DNA of 26,640 nt from Plantago elongata (lineage: Eukaryota > Streptophyta > Magnoliopsida > Lamiales > Plantaginaceae): the NCBI GenBank assembly GCA_036897095.1, contig JAYMSP010002054.1:1-26640 (forward strand), written 5' to 3'. The translations under genes were made by a program, and so were the position numbers. The notes below the pieces were generated by a model. That model was not told the DNA's origin, ran no database searches, and worked only from the letters and a program-made list of their open reading frames with translations. Position 1 is the first letter of the stretch. Each line of letters opens with the position of its first letter. Positions 10,081 to 21,985 of the stretch are shown here, piece after piece.

Positions 10081-12330
10081 TGCTGAGACGATTAGTCACG
10101 ATTTACTGTTTGAACAGAATCTGAAAAACGTGCTACTCCAGCATTGAACTCGCTGCGATTTCTCTAGTTTTAAAAGAGCTTTTTCTTAACTTAATAATAA
10201 ATGCCTTTAGAATAAGTCTTTGCTTAAGTGTGTATAAAGTGCAAATATACCTTATAAAAGGAGAGTAGTCCTTCTTCTGCCACCTATTTATTTATACCTA
10301 AATTTATATTAGTACTAGAGAAAAATTGTTTATAAGGAACTAAACATCTATAGAAATGCTATAAGTTATAAGTAAACGAAGAAGATATATGATTAAAAAG
10401 GATCTGAACAAGAACTAGTAAGCATGCTCCTTTCCTTAGTTACTTATTTTAGTTACGTAATGTGCTAAACACACAGGTGGGGCATTTCATAACGTGTTTC
10501 ACATTGCCTTTTGCAAGTTTTATATCGAACATATATGATCCCGTTTCTCTTTGAAAGTGATCCCCTCACTGTGAAAATTTTCATGTGAAGATCGGTTGGT
10601 TTAAAAACTTATATAGGTTGGGTAATTTAGTGTCTTAGGACCTATCGATCGTCTTATTAACTCGTATTACCAGACGGTTACTATGCTATCATATTATATG
10701 GAGGTTTTAACAATGAGATTCATCTTTTAGCACTGTAATCTGGAGATATTGATATTACCATTGACATGTGAATTTCGAAACTTATTGTTTAAAATTTGAC
10801 GAGATCAATGCATGATAATTAGAAGGAGAAAGGTAATAATATATATGCATTTATATTACTTCAAACTAAAAACTATGAAGTACTATAATAAATGCAGCTT
10901 ATTTACAAAAAGTAAGAAATTTAAAATTTAATATGTGAGTCAGAAGAGTTCACCATGTAATAGTAATAATGCGGGATTCACACATCGAAAATACAAAGGT
11001 CACAAGAAATTGTTAATCAAGTGTAATTTAGATATTTAATCTCTCCGTGGCCTTATTAAATTAATCTCTTTCGGCAAAAATAGACTTATTTCCCAACCTC
11101 GGAATCATGGAAGGCATTATTGGAAATAAATCAATCATGAGTATGCATTGTTTGATATGTTCACGAATCGGGTCGAGTCGAACTTTAACTTAGCAAATTA
11201 GACAATCAATGATCATAATAATTTCAATTATGCTTGTGATTGTCGATCTTTTTGCAGTTGAAAATATTGAATAACTCGCGAATAACTCGACTTAAGTTTG
11301 TGAACGTTGGTATCATTAGAGCTCGAAAATGAATTTTTTTTCCACTAACTTTAGACATTTTGTTTTGGAAATGAAATTGTTTGTTCCATAACTTTACACA
11401 GTTTGTTCTGGAAATGAAGTAATTATTCAAAGATAGTAAAATACTACATATGTGATAATATGTAGGCTATGTTCAACAAAATTAGATGATCTTGGTTAGG
11501 AAGCATTGATAGTTGATTGGATGGCGGATAACAGATAATTTGATTGATTATTATAAAAGTGTCTAATAATATAAATGAATTAATGGATACGATACATTAG
11601 ATGATTTATAATCTTTTTAAATCAATTAATTTGTTTGAGAAATTGTGTGTTGACGTAATTAATTTTTTGTAAAAAAATAAAGTCAATGGAGCTAAAAATC
11701 TAATTGTAAAATGAACTTAAATATTAACATAATTTTCTTATTATGAAAAATAAGTTTATCAAGATTCAAGTTAATAAGTTAATGAATAAACTTGAGCTAT
11801 ATGGAAGCATAATTCACGATAGAAAGATAACTAGACACTAATATGACATAGAAAACTTAGCAAAATATTTCAAAGTTTAAGCAACAGTTTATATCTGTTT
11901 TAATTAAAGACATTTGCTAAAAAAATTACTTGTCATGGTCAACCCAATTAGCAACCCCTCTCCTTAAAACTTGACCCGACGAGCGTGAAGTCAAGCCAAA
12001 CTCAATTAAGTTGAACCTAACGTCACTTCCCTCTTTTTAGTGTTTGACCCGGTAAACCAGAACCGAAATCCATTCAAATTCATCAACTTATTTCTCCTGC
12101 CTATTTTTTAGTTTTAGAACTCCATTAATATCCCACTCTTATATTATAAAAAAAACTCTGTTTTACAGCAATATCCAAAAAAGATAAAGATACATACAAA
12201 AAAATTCACAAGTAGTTTAATTTTGAAAAGGAGTCTTATTCAATCAGGATTCAAATGTGCTGAAATAGAATTAGAATAATAACAGTAAACTAACAGCCAG
12301 CCCTAGAGTATTGGCCTTTCTTCGTACTAG
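10081..12330. other. Divergent intergenic region between NUP96 and the H+-ATPase
   Basis: About 2.2 kb of AT-rich DNA holds no gene I can support. The end near 10100 should carry the NUP96 promoter. Around 11158-11310 GTTCACGAATCGGGTCGAGTC faces a partly complementary CTCGACTTAAGTTTGTGAAC, which may be the worn ends of an old DNA transposon. Around 11470-11560 a stretch with TTGATAGTTGATTGGATGGCGGATAACAG resembles the ends of hAT-like MITEs, but I could not find a matching right end. Confidence 0.4.
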
Positions 12331-12432
12331 TATTTAAGAACTGTTACTCTTCTCACAATTCTCATAGTTTGTTTATTTCGTCTCTGGTGACTACGTTAGC
12401 TAGATCGATTTTTCACTGAAGGAGAATTCAAC
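12331..12432 (+). promoter_or_regulatory. Probable core promoter and 5' leader of the H+-ATPase gene
   Basis: TATTTAAG at 12331-12338 is a plausible TATA box. A pyrimidine-rich stretch follows (TTACTCTTCTCACAATTCTC), typical of plant transcription starts, then a short leader to the ATG at 12433. The ATG context (TTCAACATGGAC) is good for plants. No upstream ATG lies between 12340 and 12433. The call is by motif only. Confidence 0.35.
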
Positions 12433-15400
12433 ATGGACGATAAAGGAGGAGGTAGTGGTGGTGGTATCTCCTTGGAGGCGATTAAGAATGAAAACGTGGA
12501 CCTGGTAATTGTGCTTTTCATTCATTCATTGATTGATACTTTTTTTGTTTTTGTTTTTCTATTGTTGTTGTTGTTGTTGTTTGAGCTTCGTGAATTTGAT
12601 TGGATCAGTGTGATTGATCTGTTTGGGATAAGATACTGTTTGTATCATTGTATGTATGATCACCGTGCATTTGTGATAATGCTCAACTGTTGGAATTGTG
12701 ACGTTTGCATGTGTTTTCGAAGTGGAATATTGTGTATTTACGACTGAATTGAGGTGAATTGAATTGAATTGGTGATGATTGGGATTGGAGGTTTCGATTG
12801 GAGTAGGTTATGGTGTTTGTGATTAGTTTGGGATTTTTTAGATGAGTTGAATGTGGATCTGGTGATCTGTTTTCTGGTTTGTCATTAGTGTAGTTTGCTT
12901 TACTGTTTGAGTGCCTTTAATGGGGCTGCAGGAGCATATGCCAGTTGAGGAAGTTTTTACGCAATTGCAATGTTCGAGGTCAGGATTGACACAAGCTGAT
13001 GCTGAACAACGGCTTATGGTATTTGGTCAGAACAAGCTCGAGGAGAAGAAGGCGAGTTTTACTTACCTGCCTTTCAAATTATCTGATTGCTTTTGTTTGA
13101 TTGTGCTAACTCTGTGTCATGGATAAAAACAGGAGAACAAGTTCTTAAAGTTCTTGGGTTTTATGTGGAATCCTCTATCATGGGTCATGGAAAGTGCAGC
13201 TATCATCGCAATTGTCTTGGCCAATGGACAGGTTGGTTCAGATGGATGTATAATATAGCTTCTGTGATGTGTCGATTAATAATACATGGATCTTTTCTCC
13301 ATGTTATGAACTTTTTATGAAAATTGTGATTTCAGGGGAGACCACCAGATTGGCAAGACTTTATCGGTATCACTGCATTGTTGTTTATCAACTCAACTAT
13401 CAGTTTTGTAGAGGAGAACAATGCTGGTAATGCTGCTGCAGCTCTAATGGCAGGCCTAGCACCCAAGACTAAGGTAATAATCTGGTTCTAGATATTGTAC
13501 ATGGATGGTGGATCTCTCAGGTTGATGTTATTCAGCTGCTTATTTATTTTTTTAGGTGCTAAGGGATGGGAAGTGGAGTGAACAGGAAGCTTCCATCCTA
13601 GTCCCAGGAGACATTATTAGTATCAAACTGGGAGATATAATTCCAGCAGATGCACGTCTCCTTGAAGGTGATCCTCTAAAAATTGATCAATCTGCTTTGA
13701 CAGGCGAATCATTGCCTGTAACGAAGAACCCTGGGGATGAAGTGTTTTCTGGTTCGACCTGTAAACAAGGAGAGATTGAGGCGATTGTCATCGCCACTGG
13801 AATCCATTCGTTCTTTGGAAAAGCAGCACATCTTGTTGATAGCACTCAGAACGTCGGTCACTTCCAGAAGGTACAGCTTATTCTTGACACGCAATAATAT
13901 TCTTGGATTACATTCATCAATATTTTCTAACTTTTATTGGTTGAAAATGAATGATCAGGTGTTAACCTCCATTGGGAACTTCTGCATATGTTCGATTGCT
14001 GTGGGACTCTTAATAGAAATTATAGTTATGTACCCCATTCAGCACAGGAAGTACAGAGATGGAATTGATAATCTGCTGGTCCTTCTCATTGGAGGAATAC
14101 CAATTGCCATGCCAACGGTGTTATCGGTTACAATGGCAATTGGATCACATAGGCTATCACAGCAGGGTGCTATTACTAAGAGAATGACAGCCATTGAAGA
14201 AATGGCTGGCATGGATGTTCTGTGCAGTGACAAAACTGGAACTCTTACCTTGAACAAGCTCACAGTGGATAGATCTCTAATTGAGGTTTGATATGTTACT
14301 TGAATAAAATAGATAAAATAATTTACTCAAATCATCTTCTCTGTTGATAATCATGCCATGGGTATCATGCAGGTTTTTGCAAATGATATGGATAAGGATG
14401 AAGTTATTCTTTGTGGAGCTAGAGCTTCAAGGGTGGAGAACCAGGATGCCATTGATGCTTGCATTGTCGGAATGTTAGCTGATCCAAAAGAGGTATTGTA
14501 ACCAAGTACTACATGTTATGGCAAGAGTCTGAATTAGATTCTGAGTTTGCTCTGAATGCTTGTATGTCTTTTCTTTACTATTGACCTTGATCATTAGGAT
14601 TATCCAATGCGAATCAAATCCAGTTAACACTTTCTTTTTCGGCTTTTGGTTCTAGGCCAGAGCAGGGATCACTGAGGTGCACTTTCTTCCGTTTAATCCT
14701 GTGGACAAGCGCACTGCTCTGACTTACATAGATGAAGATGGGAATTGGCACCGAGTGAGCAAAGGAGCACCCGAACAGGTAAATCTCTTATGGAATAGAA
14801 GTCCACCCCCATTTGGGTTTCCAAATACTCAATTACAACAGAGTTTTATTTACCAATCATTCTATATGTTCACCCAGATCATTCAACTCTGTGGCCTAAA
14901 GCCTGCACTGACGAAAAAGGTTCATTCCATTATTGACAAATTTGCTGAGCGTGGCCTCCGTGCTCTAGGTGTTTCTAAACAGGTGGTCTTCTACTACTTT
15001 GTAATGCTTACAAAGTCTATCCCGGGTCACTTCTTAGACATGAAATGAAGTGATTTTATGTGTCTTTTGTCCCTGCAGACCGTACCAGAGAAGAACAAGG
15101 AGAGCCCAGGAAGTGCCTGGACATTTGTTGGCCTCTTGCCACTCTTTGATCCACCAAGGCATGACAGTGCAGACACAATTACTCGTGCCTTAGATCTTGG
15201 TGTCAATGTTAAAATGATTACCGGTGATCAGTTAGCCATAGCCAAGGAGACAGGCCGAAGGTTGGGAATGGGAGTGAACATGTATCCATCTTCCTCACTA
15301 CTTGGACAACACAAGGATGCAGCTATTGCTGACCTTCCAGTCGAAGAACTCATTGAGAAAGCTGATGGCTTTGCCGGTGTCTTTCCTGGTGAGCCCCAAA

Positions 15401-17011
15401 ATATCTTTAAAAACTAAAATCATTTGTCCTATATGTTTTCTCAATTTGTATACTGACTTTTGGGGAGGGATGCAGAACATAAGTACGAAATTGTGAAGAA
15501 ACTACAAGAAAGAAAGCATATCTGTGGAATGACAGGAGATGGCGTGAATGATGCCCCTGCGCTAAAGAAGGCCGACATTGGCATTGCAGTAGCTGATGCC
15601 ACTGATGCTGCCCGAAGTGCTTCCGATATAGTTTTGACAGAGCCAGGACTAAGTGTTATAATTAGTGCTGTTTTGACTAGCAGAGCTATATTCCAGAGGA
15701 TGAAAAACTACACTATCTATGCAGTTTCCATTACCATCCGTATAGTGTTAGGCTTTATGCTCATTGCACTCTTCTGGAAGTTTGACTTTTCACCCTTCAT
15801 GGTTCTGATCATCGCAATCCTGAATGATGGGACCATTATGACAATCTCGAAAGATAAAGTGAAGCCTTCCCCTCTGCCTGATTCATGGAAGCTGAATGAG
15901 ATTTTTGCTACTGGAATTGTTCTTGGCACTTATCTTGCACTGATGACTGTGATATTCTTTTGGGCTGCTCATGATACGGATTTCTTTACGGTATGATTGT
16001 ATTTCTTATTTTTAATCTTTATTTTCATGTTGGTGTAGCCCCATGTATATAAATTGATATATTCTCATTGTTAGGAAAAATTCGGCGTGAGAGCGATCAG
16101 GAATAATAACCACGAACTGACTGCAGCAATCTACCTTCAAGTCAGCATTGTCAGTCAAGCCCTCATATTCGTCACTCGGTCAAGAAGTTGGTCTTATGTA
16201 GAACGTCCTGGTGCACTCCTTATGATTGCTTTTCTAGTAGCCCAGCTTGTAAGTTGCACAAACGGCATTTCATGAAGGTCATATTCAGAGGTCTTTCTCT
16301 TGATAAGTTTTGATGCAAATCTTCATGTACAGGTTGCAACATTGATAGCAGTATACGCAAACTGGGAATTTGCTAGAATTCGCGGCATTGGCTGGGGTTG
16401 GGCTGGTGTTATATGGATTTATAGTATCATAACCTATATTCCTCTTGACATACTCAAGTTTCTCATAAGATACCTTCTGAGTGGCAAGGCGTGGAACAAT
16501 ATGATTGATAAAAGGGTAAATATACTATAGCTTGACTTTGACAGAATCAGAACACCTTTACCATATGATCATAACCTAATTTCGTTACTCTTTTGGATCT
16601 TATACCAAAATTTCTCATCCTATAATTGCTGTTTGAATATCTACAGACTGCCTTTGCATCGGGAAATGATTATGGTCGCGTAGAAAGGGAAGCACAGTGG
16701 GCCCGGGATCAACGCACACATCATGGCCTCCGAACATCAGATTCGGCTGACCTCTTTCAAGATAAAAGCACCTACAGGGAATTGTCTGAAATTGCTGAAC
16801 AAGCTAAGAGACGCGCTGAAGTTGCAAGGTTAACATTTTCTCGATGATCTTGTCATCGCAAATCAAGTTTCTATTCATGTCAAACTGTATTTTGATGCCA
16901 TTTCTTTCCAATCTTCCCAGGCTGAGGGAGCTACACTCACTGAAGGGTCACATTGAGGCAGTGGTGGAGCGGAAGGGCCTTGATCCGATTAGAGTATACG
17001 ACACACGTTAG
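12433..17011 (+). CDS. Plasma-membrane H+-ATPase (P3A-type), AHA9-like
   Basis: This pump moves protons out of the cell at the cost of ATP and powers secondary transport. Exons: 12433-12504, 12932-13051, 13133-13231, 13336-13473, 13556-13870, 13959-14285, 14373-14492, 14656-14778, 14878-14982, 15079-15388, 15476-15990, 16075-16248, 16333-16515, 16647-16828, 16921-17011. All join in frame to give 957 aa. Family motifs are intact: TGES at 192-195, GIPIAMP in M4, the phosphorylated Asp in DKTGTLT (residue 339), KGAPEQ (433-438), [14 protein letters not shown] (597-604), Arg665 and Asp694, matching the AHA2 proton-site pair Arg655/Asp684. The Gly-rich N terminus ([11 protein letters not shown]) adds about ten residues. 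By memory Arabidopsis AHA9, an anther-expressed pump, is the closest relative ([29 protein letters not shown]). The last residues are VYDTR instead of HYTV/HYTL. Intron 2 has a GC donor. Confidence 0.96.
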
Positions 17012-17405
17012 GAATGCGCTACACAAGGGAAAATCCTCTAAGAGAGAAATCAAGAAAGTAGACGGCTACGTTTCTTGTCTTTTATTAAGCGCAGGTGTAA
17101 ATGTGTCTAATAATTGTGAATTTTGAGATATCAGTTCTACGTTTAGTGCTAGAGTTGATTCTTTGTTTAGTTTTTTTCCCACCATTGATACTTCAATTTT
17201 ACGACTCAATTGGATTTTTTCTGTCAGTGCAATGGTATTACTTTTTGTAGATCTTTACACGTGAGACTTCATTAACAAAGTGTATAGTATTATAGTAAGT
17301 AGGAACATTCTATCAACCCTTGGCTTTAACAAAACTCACCAGGTTCGTATTCGCCTTGCAAATATCTTTTGAATTTTTTCACATTGTGCTGCTTATTTAT
17401 CAACT
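17012..17405. other. Convergent 3' UTR region
   Basis: The H+-ATPase stop (17011) and the DUF4228 stop (17406) face each other across 394 bases. The T-rich stretch after 17090 probably holds the H+-ATPase polyadenylation region, and the strip near 17340-17405 that of the DUF4228 gene. I see no other gene here. Confidence 0.55.
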
Positions 17406-18056
17406 CTAAGGGAAAATACCAGAAATGCTATCTTCAACAGCTGGAGCTGGGCTCTTCAATTGTTCTTCTGTGATGCTTTCTAGACCAGGCTGCCAGTAAT
17501 CTATAGATGTAAGTGATAATCTTGAGGGAGATGCACCTTCTTCAGAATCCTTTTTCGACCTTTTCTTGCTGTTAACCATTGGTCTCTGAGAGTCAGATGA
17601 GTTTTCACAGCTGCTATCAGACTTGACCTTGATCCTTGAACTCATCCGCGGTCCACTCGTTTCCTTTCTCCTGCTCTTCTTCTTCCTCATCAGCCAACAA
17701 AAAGACTCTGTTTCATAATCTTCTTCGACACCATTTTCTATGCGCTCCCTTTTTTGGATAGCCGCTTGTTTGTGCTGTCGTACACGTGCAGGGGAGTACT
17801 TGTTCTGTAGCTTCCTAATTGTACCTAGTGGCACAACATAGTATTTCCTGCCAAGTTCGAGAATGGTATCCGGTGAAATAACATCGTATGGCTGCTGGAA
17901 CACGGTGGGGTGAGCCACACAGCACTTGGGATTCCGGTTGAGCAAATCTGCAGCTAGAATAGGCCGGTCATGTAGTTCCACATGACCGCCTGGATGCACT
18001 ATCTTTACAAACAAGTTTCTCGTGCTAGTTGTACAAAACCATGAAAGCAGGATCAT
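17406..18056 (-). CDS. DUF4228 (PADRE) domain protein
   Basis: A single exon encodes 216 aa. The N-terminal half matches the plant DUF4228 domain: FVKIVHPGGHVELHDRP (about 16-32), a conserved middle part (NPKCCVAHPTVFQQPYDVI) and ELGRKYYVVPLGTIRKLQ (about 67-84). The C-terminal half is basic and Ser-rich, probably disordered (RKKKSRRKE, SKKRSKKDSEEG), and ends LKSPAPAVEDSISGIFP. Members are plant-specific and often respond to pathogen or abiotic stress; the biochemical role is unknown. The start is the ATG at 18056, since an in-frame stop sits two codons upstream. Many relatives begin MGN, a myristoylation signal; this one begins MILLSWF and lacks it. An upstream coding exon is possible but I see none. 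Confidence 0.85.
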   Translation of the reverse strand: MILLSWFCTTSTRNLFVKIVHPGGHVELHDRPILAADLLNRNPKCCVAHPTVFQQPYDVISPDTILELGRKYYVVPLGTIRKLQNKYSPARVRQHKQAAIQKRERIENGVEEDYETESFCWLMRKKKSRRKETSGPRMSSRIKVKSDSSCENSSDSQRPMVNSKKRSKKDSEEGASPSRLSLTSIDYWQPGLESITEEQLKSPAPAVEDSISGIFP

Positions 18057-19101
18057 GATCTAATCTTTCTTTGCAGGTTACAAAAAAGTTCATAGTTTAA
18101 ATAAGTGAGAGAAACTTGTGATGTATTAGTACTTGAAATTCTTGTTTATGGCATGTTCTGCTGGAACTTTGGTAAAACCGAGACAATGATGTTCTGTTGT
18201 TATATTTGAATGATAGTTGCATTCAGACGGCAATTTCTTGATATTTGGTTTTTTGCCTACTCGTCAACAACCGAACGGCAAAGACAACATAGTAGTACAA
18301 CTAAGTTCACTAGGTTAAGTTTTGTTCCATCTCCATATCCATATTTAGTGTGATAGGCCTTGAAACTTCTCGAAAAGACCAAATCGAGGCCTTTTAAAGT
18401 TCTGTACGTTCTAGCCAAGCGGGTTTAAGTGACCATGGGAAACAGTATATGAATAAACGTTAAATGCTGAGTGGACATTGCAAGGAACATTGTTTGGCTA
18501 GTTGTTAAAAACATCACCTGTCTGAAAAACGTGCATGGCAGCATTATTCAAGATTAGACAATGAGACAAGGATGTCACATGTTATAGTTCCACCTGCTAA
18601 CAGACAGCATAAAGAACAAATTGACAAGCAGCCAGCATCCACACCAATCGAATCGGAACATTCCTTAACTAACTGCCACTCCCTCGTGATTTCCAACTTC
18701 GATCACATTGACGGAACTAAGCATATGGCTTGTAGTATATTTGCTGCAGCCCTTTCTAAAAGAAACTAAATCTTCACAACGTAAATCTTTATTTGTTGCA
18801 TAACTCCACATGAAAAGAACTCATATATATACACAAATGCACCGGCTAGTCTGCTACAGAGTTGGGACAAAATAAACGATCCAGTTTTGTCAAAGTAATC
18901 AGCATCATTAAAAAAGAAGCCCCTTTTCCCTTTACCAACTTTACAAGCTGTATGCTCAACCAAAAAAAATTCCCCCAAAACATAATCTACTCTCCTTGGA
19001 AACATGAACAAGCTTTTGGTCAACTTCAGTTGATAACACAGGTTATGACAGCTCCAAAAGCACTTGAAAATCAGATGAAACGCATTTTCTTACATATAGT
19101 A
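18057..19101. other. Spacer between the DUF4228 and kinase genes
   Basis: Both neighbours lie on the minus strand, so this stretch should hold the DUF4228 promoter and the kinase 3' UTR (next to 19101). A few short open frames on both strands look like chance. I see no repeat, RNA gene or transposon end. Confidence 0.5.
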
Positions 19102-21985
19102 TTAAACAGCACAATCAGTTACTCTTAGTGATCCACCAAGATCAACAGGCACAAGGGGCATGAAGGAGTGCAAGACATCAGTTATCAGCGGTCTGTAGCT
19201 TGGCTCCGGTTGAACACATAGAACAGCTATAGCAGCTACCTGCATGATTTTCGAAAATGATAAGTCTAATACGTGTCATTGTAAGATACTTGCTGTAGTC
19301 AGTGATAAACGATTTGCAAGGAACAGACTTGGTAGAGATGCTTCAAATCCATTGAGTTCTTTATGACTGGATCAATAATAGTTGGTAGCTTTGATCTGTC
19401 AGTAAGCTGTGGCATTGCCTGTTTGTCAAACAAGCCCTTTGGAATTAGAGATTTTGATTGATATTGCATTGACTAATCAAGTTGACTCAAAAACAAACAT
19501 TTACCCAGGTAACGATAGATTGGCTCTGTGCTTCGGCTACTCTTTCCACAGGCCTTCGTCCCATCAAAAGCTCCAAAAGAATTACACCAAATGCATAGAC
19601 ATCACTTTTATCGGTTAGTTTACCTGGTATGGAAAGTTTAAAAGTTGCATTTACGGACAATTAAACACTCATCAAGGAAATAGCAGGCGGTTACTTTGTA
19701 AACAAGACAAATTATTTCTATATCTTCCTAGTCCACTTTGGTTTAGTAGGTCAAGTGGTCAACAATGAACATGCATTGTTAATATCACGCTTCTTTATCA
19801 CTGGAGCATGAAGTTACCAAACTCAAGTATCTGGTAAAATTGAAGCCAAACCAAAACTATAAAACTGAAGCAGAATATCATGTTGGGACTTGGAAATTTT
19901 TTAGTAAATGTCTCCTTGGAAAAATGCAGGATCCTTAATATAACGGTCTTCTAGTTGATTTATTAAGCCTATAGAACCTGTGAAATCTGATCATGCATAT
20001 AGAGATTAAGTTACTTGCGCATGGAATCGGGTGTGCTATAGTACATTCTACTTGGCTTGGCTAGACAAGAACTATATGGCATGGGCGCCACACAAACTAA
20101 TACAATCAAATATGCAAAATGACATGACTATTAGTGGACAACAATACATACATAAATCTTTTCTCTACTAGTTTCATGAAAAGATCCTGAATGCAATATG
20201 AAGCATTTGGCTTCAAGTTAACAGACATCAAACGAACTAATAAATTTTAAAAATGCTATACAGTGAAGGATTAAAAAATGTAGGTTACCATCTAACAGAT
20301 ATTCGGGAGCAACATAACCCAGTGTTCCAGAAAGCTTGATGTCTGCCTTGTTTGAGTTCCCAGTAATTGCAAGCCCAAAATCAGAAAGCTGAACAAAAAT
20401 ATCAAGGACATTAGCCAATCACAAAATTTTCCATTTGTAGCCACAGGACGTAACTGTGGGAGAGAGATCATGTCAAGATAATGTTACCTTAGCATTGAAG
20501 TTGGAATCTAGAAGAATGTTGGAGGATTTGATATCTCTATGGATCACTGGAGGGTTGCATCGCTCATGCAGGTACTCTAGCCCTCTGTTTAGTAACCAAA
20601 TAGATTTTCTAAGTACAGGAAACAGATTTAAATATAAGTGAAGTCATTTGAAAATGAATGTATCAGAATCGGTACCTTGCAACATCCAGAGCAATTCTCA
20701 TTCTTATGTGCCAAGTCAATGATGATCTATTAGGTCCTGCACAAAACATGAATCAAAATCTTAAGCGATGGACTTCATGATCTTTTGAGAAACACAAGCT
20801 AGACAAAGAAACTTCATTACCATGTAGGTGATAATCCAGAGACCCATTCTCCATCATCTCATATACCAAGAACCGCGCTTCGCGATGAATACAGTATCCC
20901 AAAAGAGAAACTATGTTTTGATGCTGAATCTTACTCAATGACTCAACCTCATTCTGCATTTTGCATTCAATAACTTGATCAATAATAAAATAAATTACTA
21001 CAATCACAAAAGGAAAATAGCAACTATTCTATTCTACCTCAAATTCTCTTTCAGCTTCCTGTCCACCCGCGTAAATTTTCTTAACAGCCGCCTGGAAATT
21101 GTCATTGAAGCAAGCTTTGTACACACGTCCTAATCCACCCTCCCCCAGAACATTACATTCATCAAAGTTGCTAGTGGCAACCACTAACAGCTGATAGTCA
21201 ATCGATGTTATCGAACCTTTCTTGCCACCAATTTTCAAAGAATTAAATTTCTCCAAGGCAGGACTGTATGGGATCCCTTTTGCATTCTCTGCATCTACAA
21301 TAACCACAATTACGAAACTAAATACCCAAAAAGGAAACAAAGTTGAATTAAATCTGAAAAGGAACAAAAAACAAGAAACAAAAGTACCCAAACCCTGATC
21401 ATTTTTGCATTTCTTCGACCATTTGAACCGGTAGATCGAGAAACAAGACAACAAGAGCAACATTACTCCAAGAAGACATGAAGAAACAACAAGTGCAACA
21501 AGGATTTTCTTGTTTAAATCCTGGTGGTGCACAACCTGAATCTCAGCAGAATCTGGTTCAATGATAACACAACATAACACAACACGAATCAGCTTCAGAT
21601 ACCAAACATTACTTAAAACATACTAAGAAAGCAAGCAAAGTCAAAATCAATGGCATAAGGTTGGGGATCATTACAATCTCAAAAGCTAGGGACACAATAA
21701 ACTCAAAGGGATCCCCATTGCTTATCCACACCAGGTAAAATTCCAAAACTACAGTACATACCAAAACACAAAATTCAACTATTCCAATGCAAAAGGCAAA
21801 TTAAAAAAAATCAATAATTTACCTGGAGAATGAGCTATGAAATCAGAAGAGTTCTTAGAAGAGGGATCTTTTTCAGAAGGAAGAACAGGGTCAGCTACAG
21901 GAGGGTCCGGAACATCAAGTGGAAGCCCAGAAGAAACATAGGTGAAAGCCCAAATTGAAATTAGCAGCAAAACCCGAAGCTTCAT
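19102..21985 (-). CDS. Single-pass receptor-like protein kinase (At1g80640 type)
   Basis: This is a predicted plasma-membrane Ser/Thr kinase. Exons in gene order: 21823-21985, 21388-21552, 21038-21294, 20821-20953, 20676-20736, 20488-20584, 20289-20388, 19505-19623, 19329-19418, 19102-19239. All are in frame and give 440 aa. A signal peptide ([20 protein letters not shown], 1-20) is followed by a short Pro/Asp/Ser-rich outer segment of about 50 residues and one membrane helix (about 71-92, [19 protein letters not shown]). The kinase domain has the glycine loop GEGGLG (160-165), AVKK with Lys181, HRDIKSSN with Asp277, DFG (295-297), APE (319-321) and a normal C-lobe ([21 protein letters not shown]). 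The catalytic residues are present, so it should be active. No LRR or lectin domain is seen. The exon 9 donor is GTCTGT, weak but needed by the frame. The C terminus is SLRVTDCAV. Confidence 0.93.

Noticed and set aside
12505-12747. Open frame that continues the first H+-ATPase exon
   Set aside because: It reads through a clear GT donor into T-rich intron, and the family homology resumes only at 12932.
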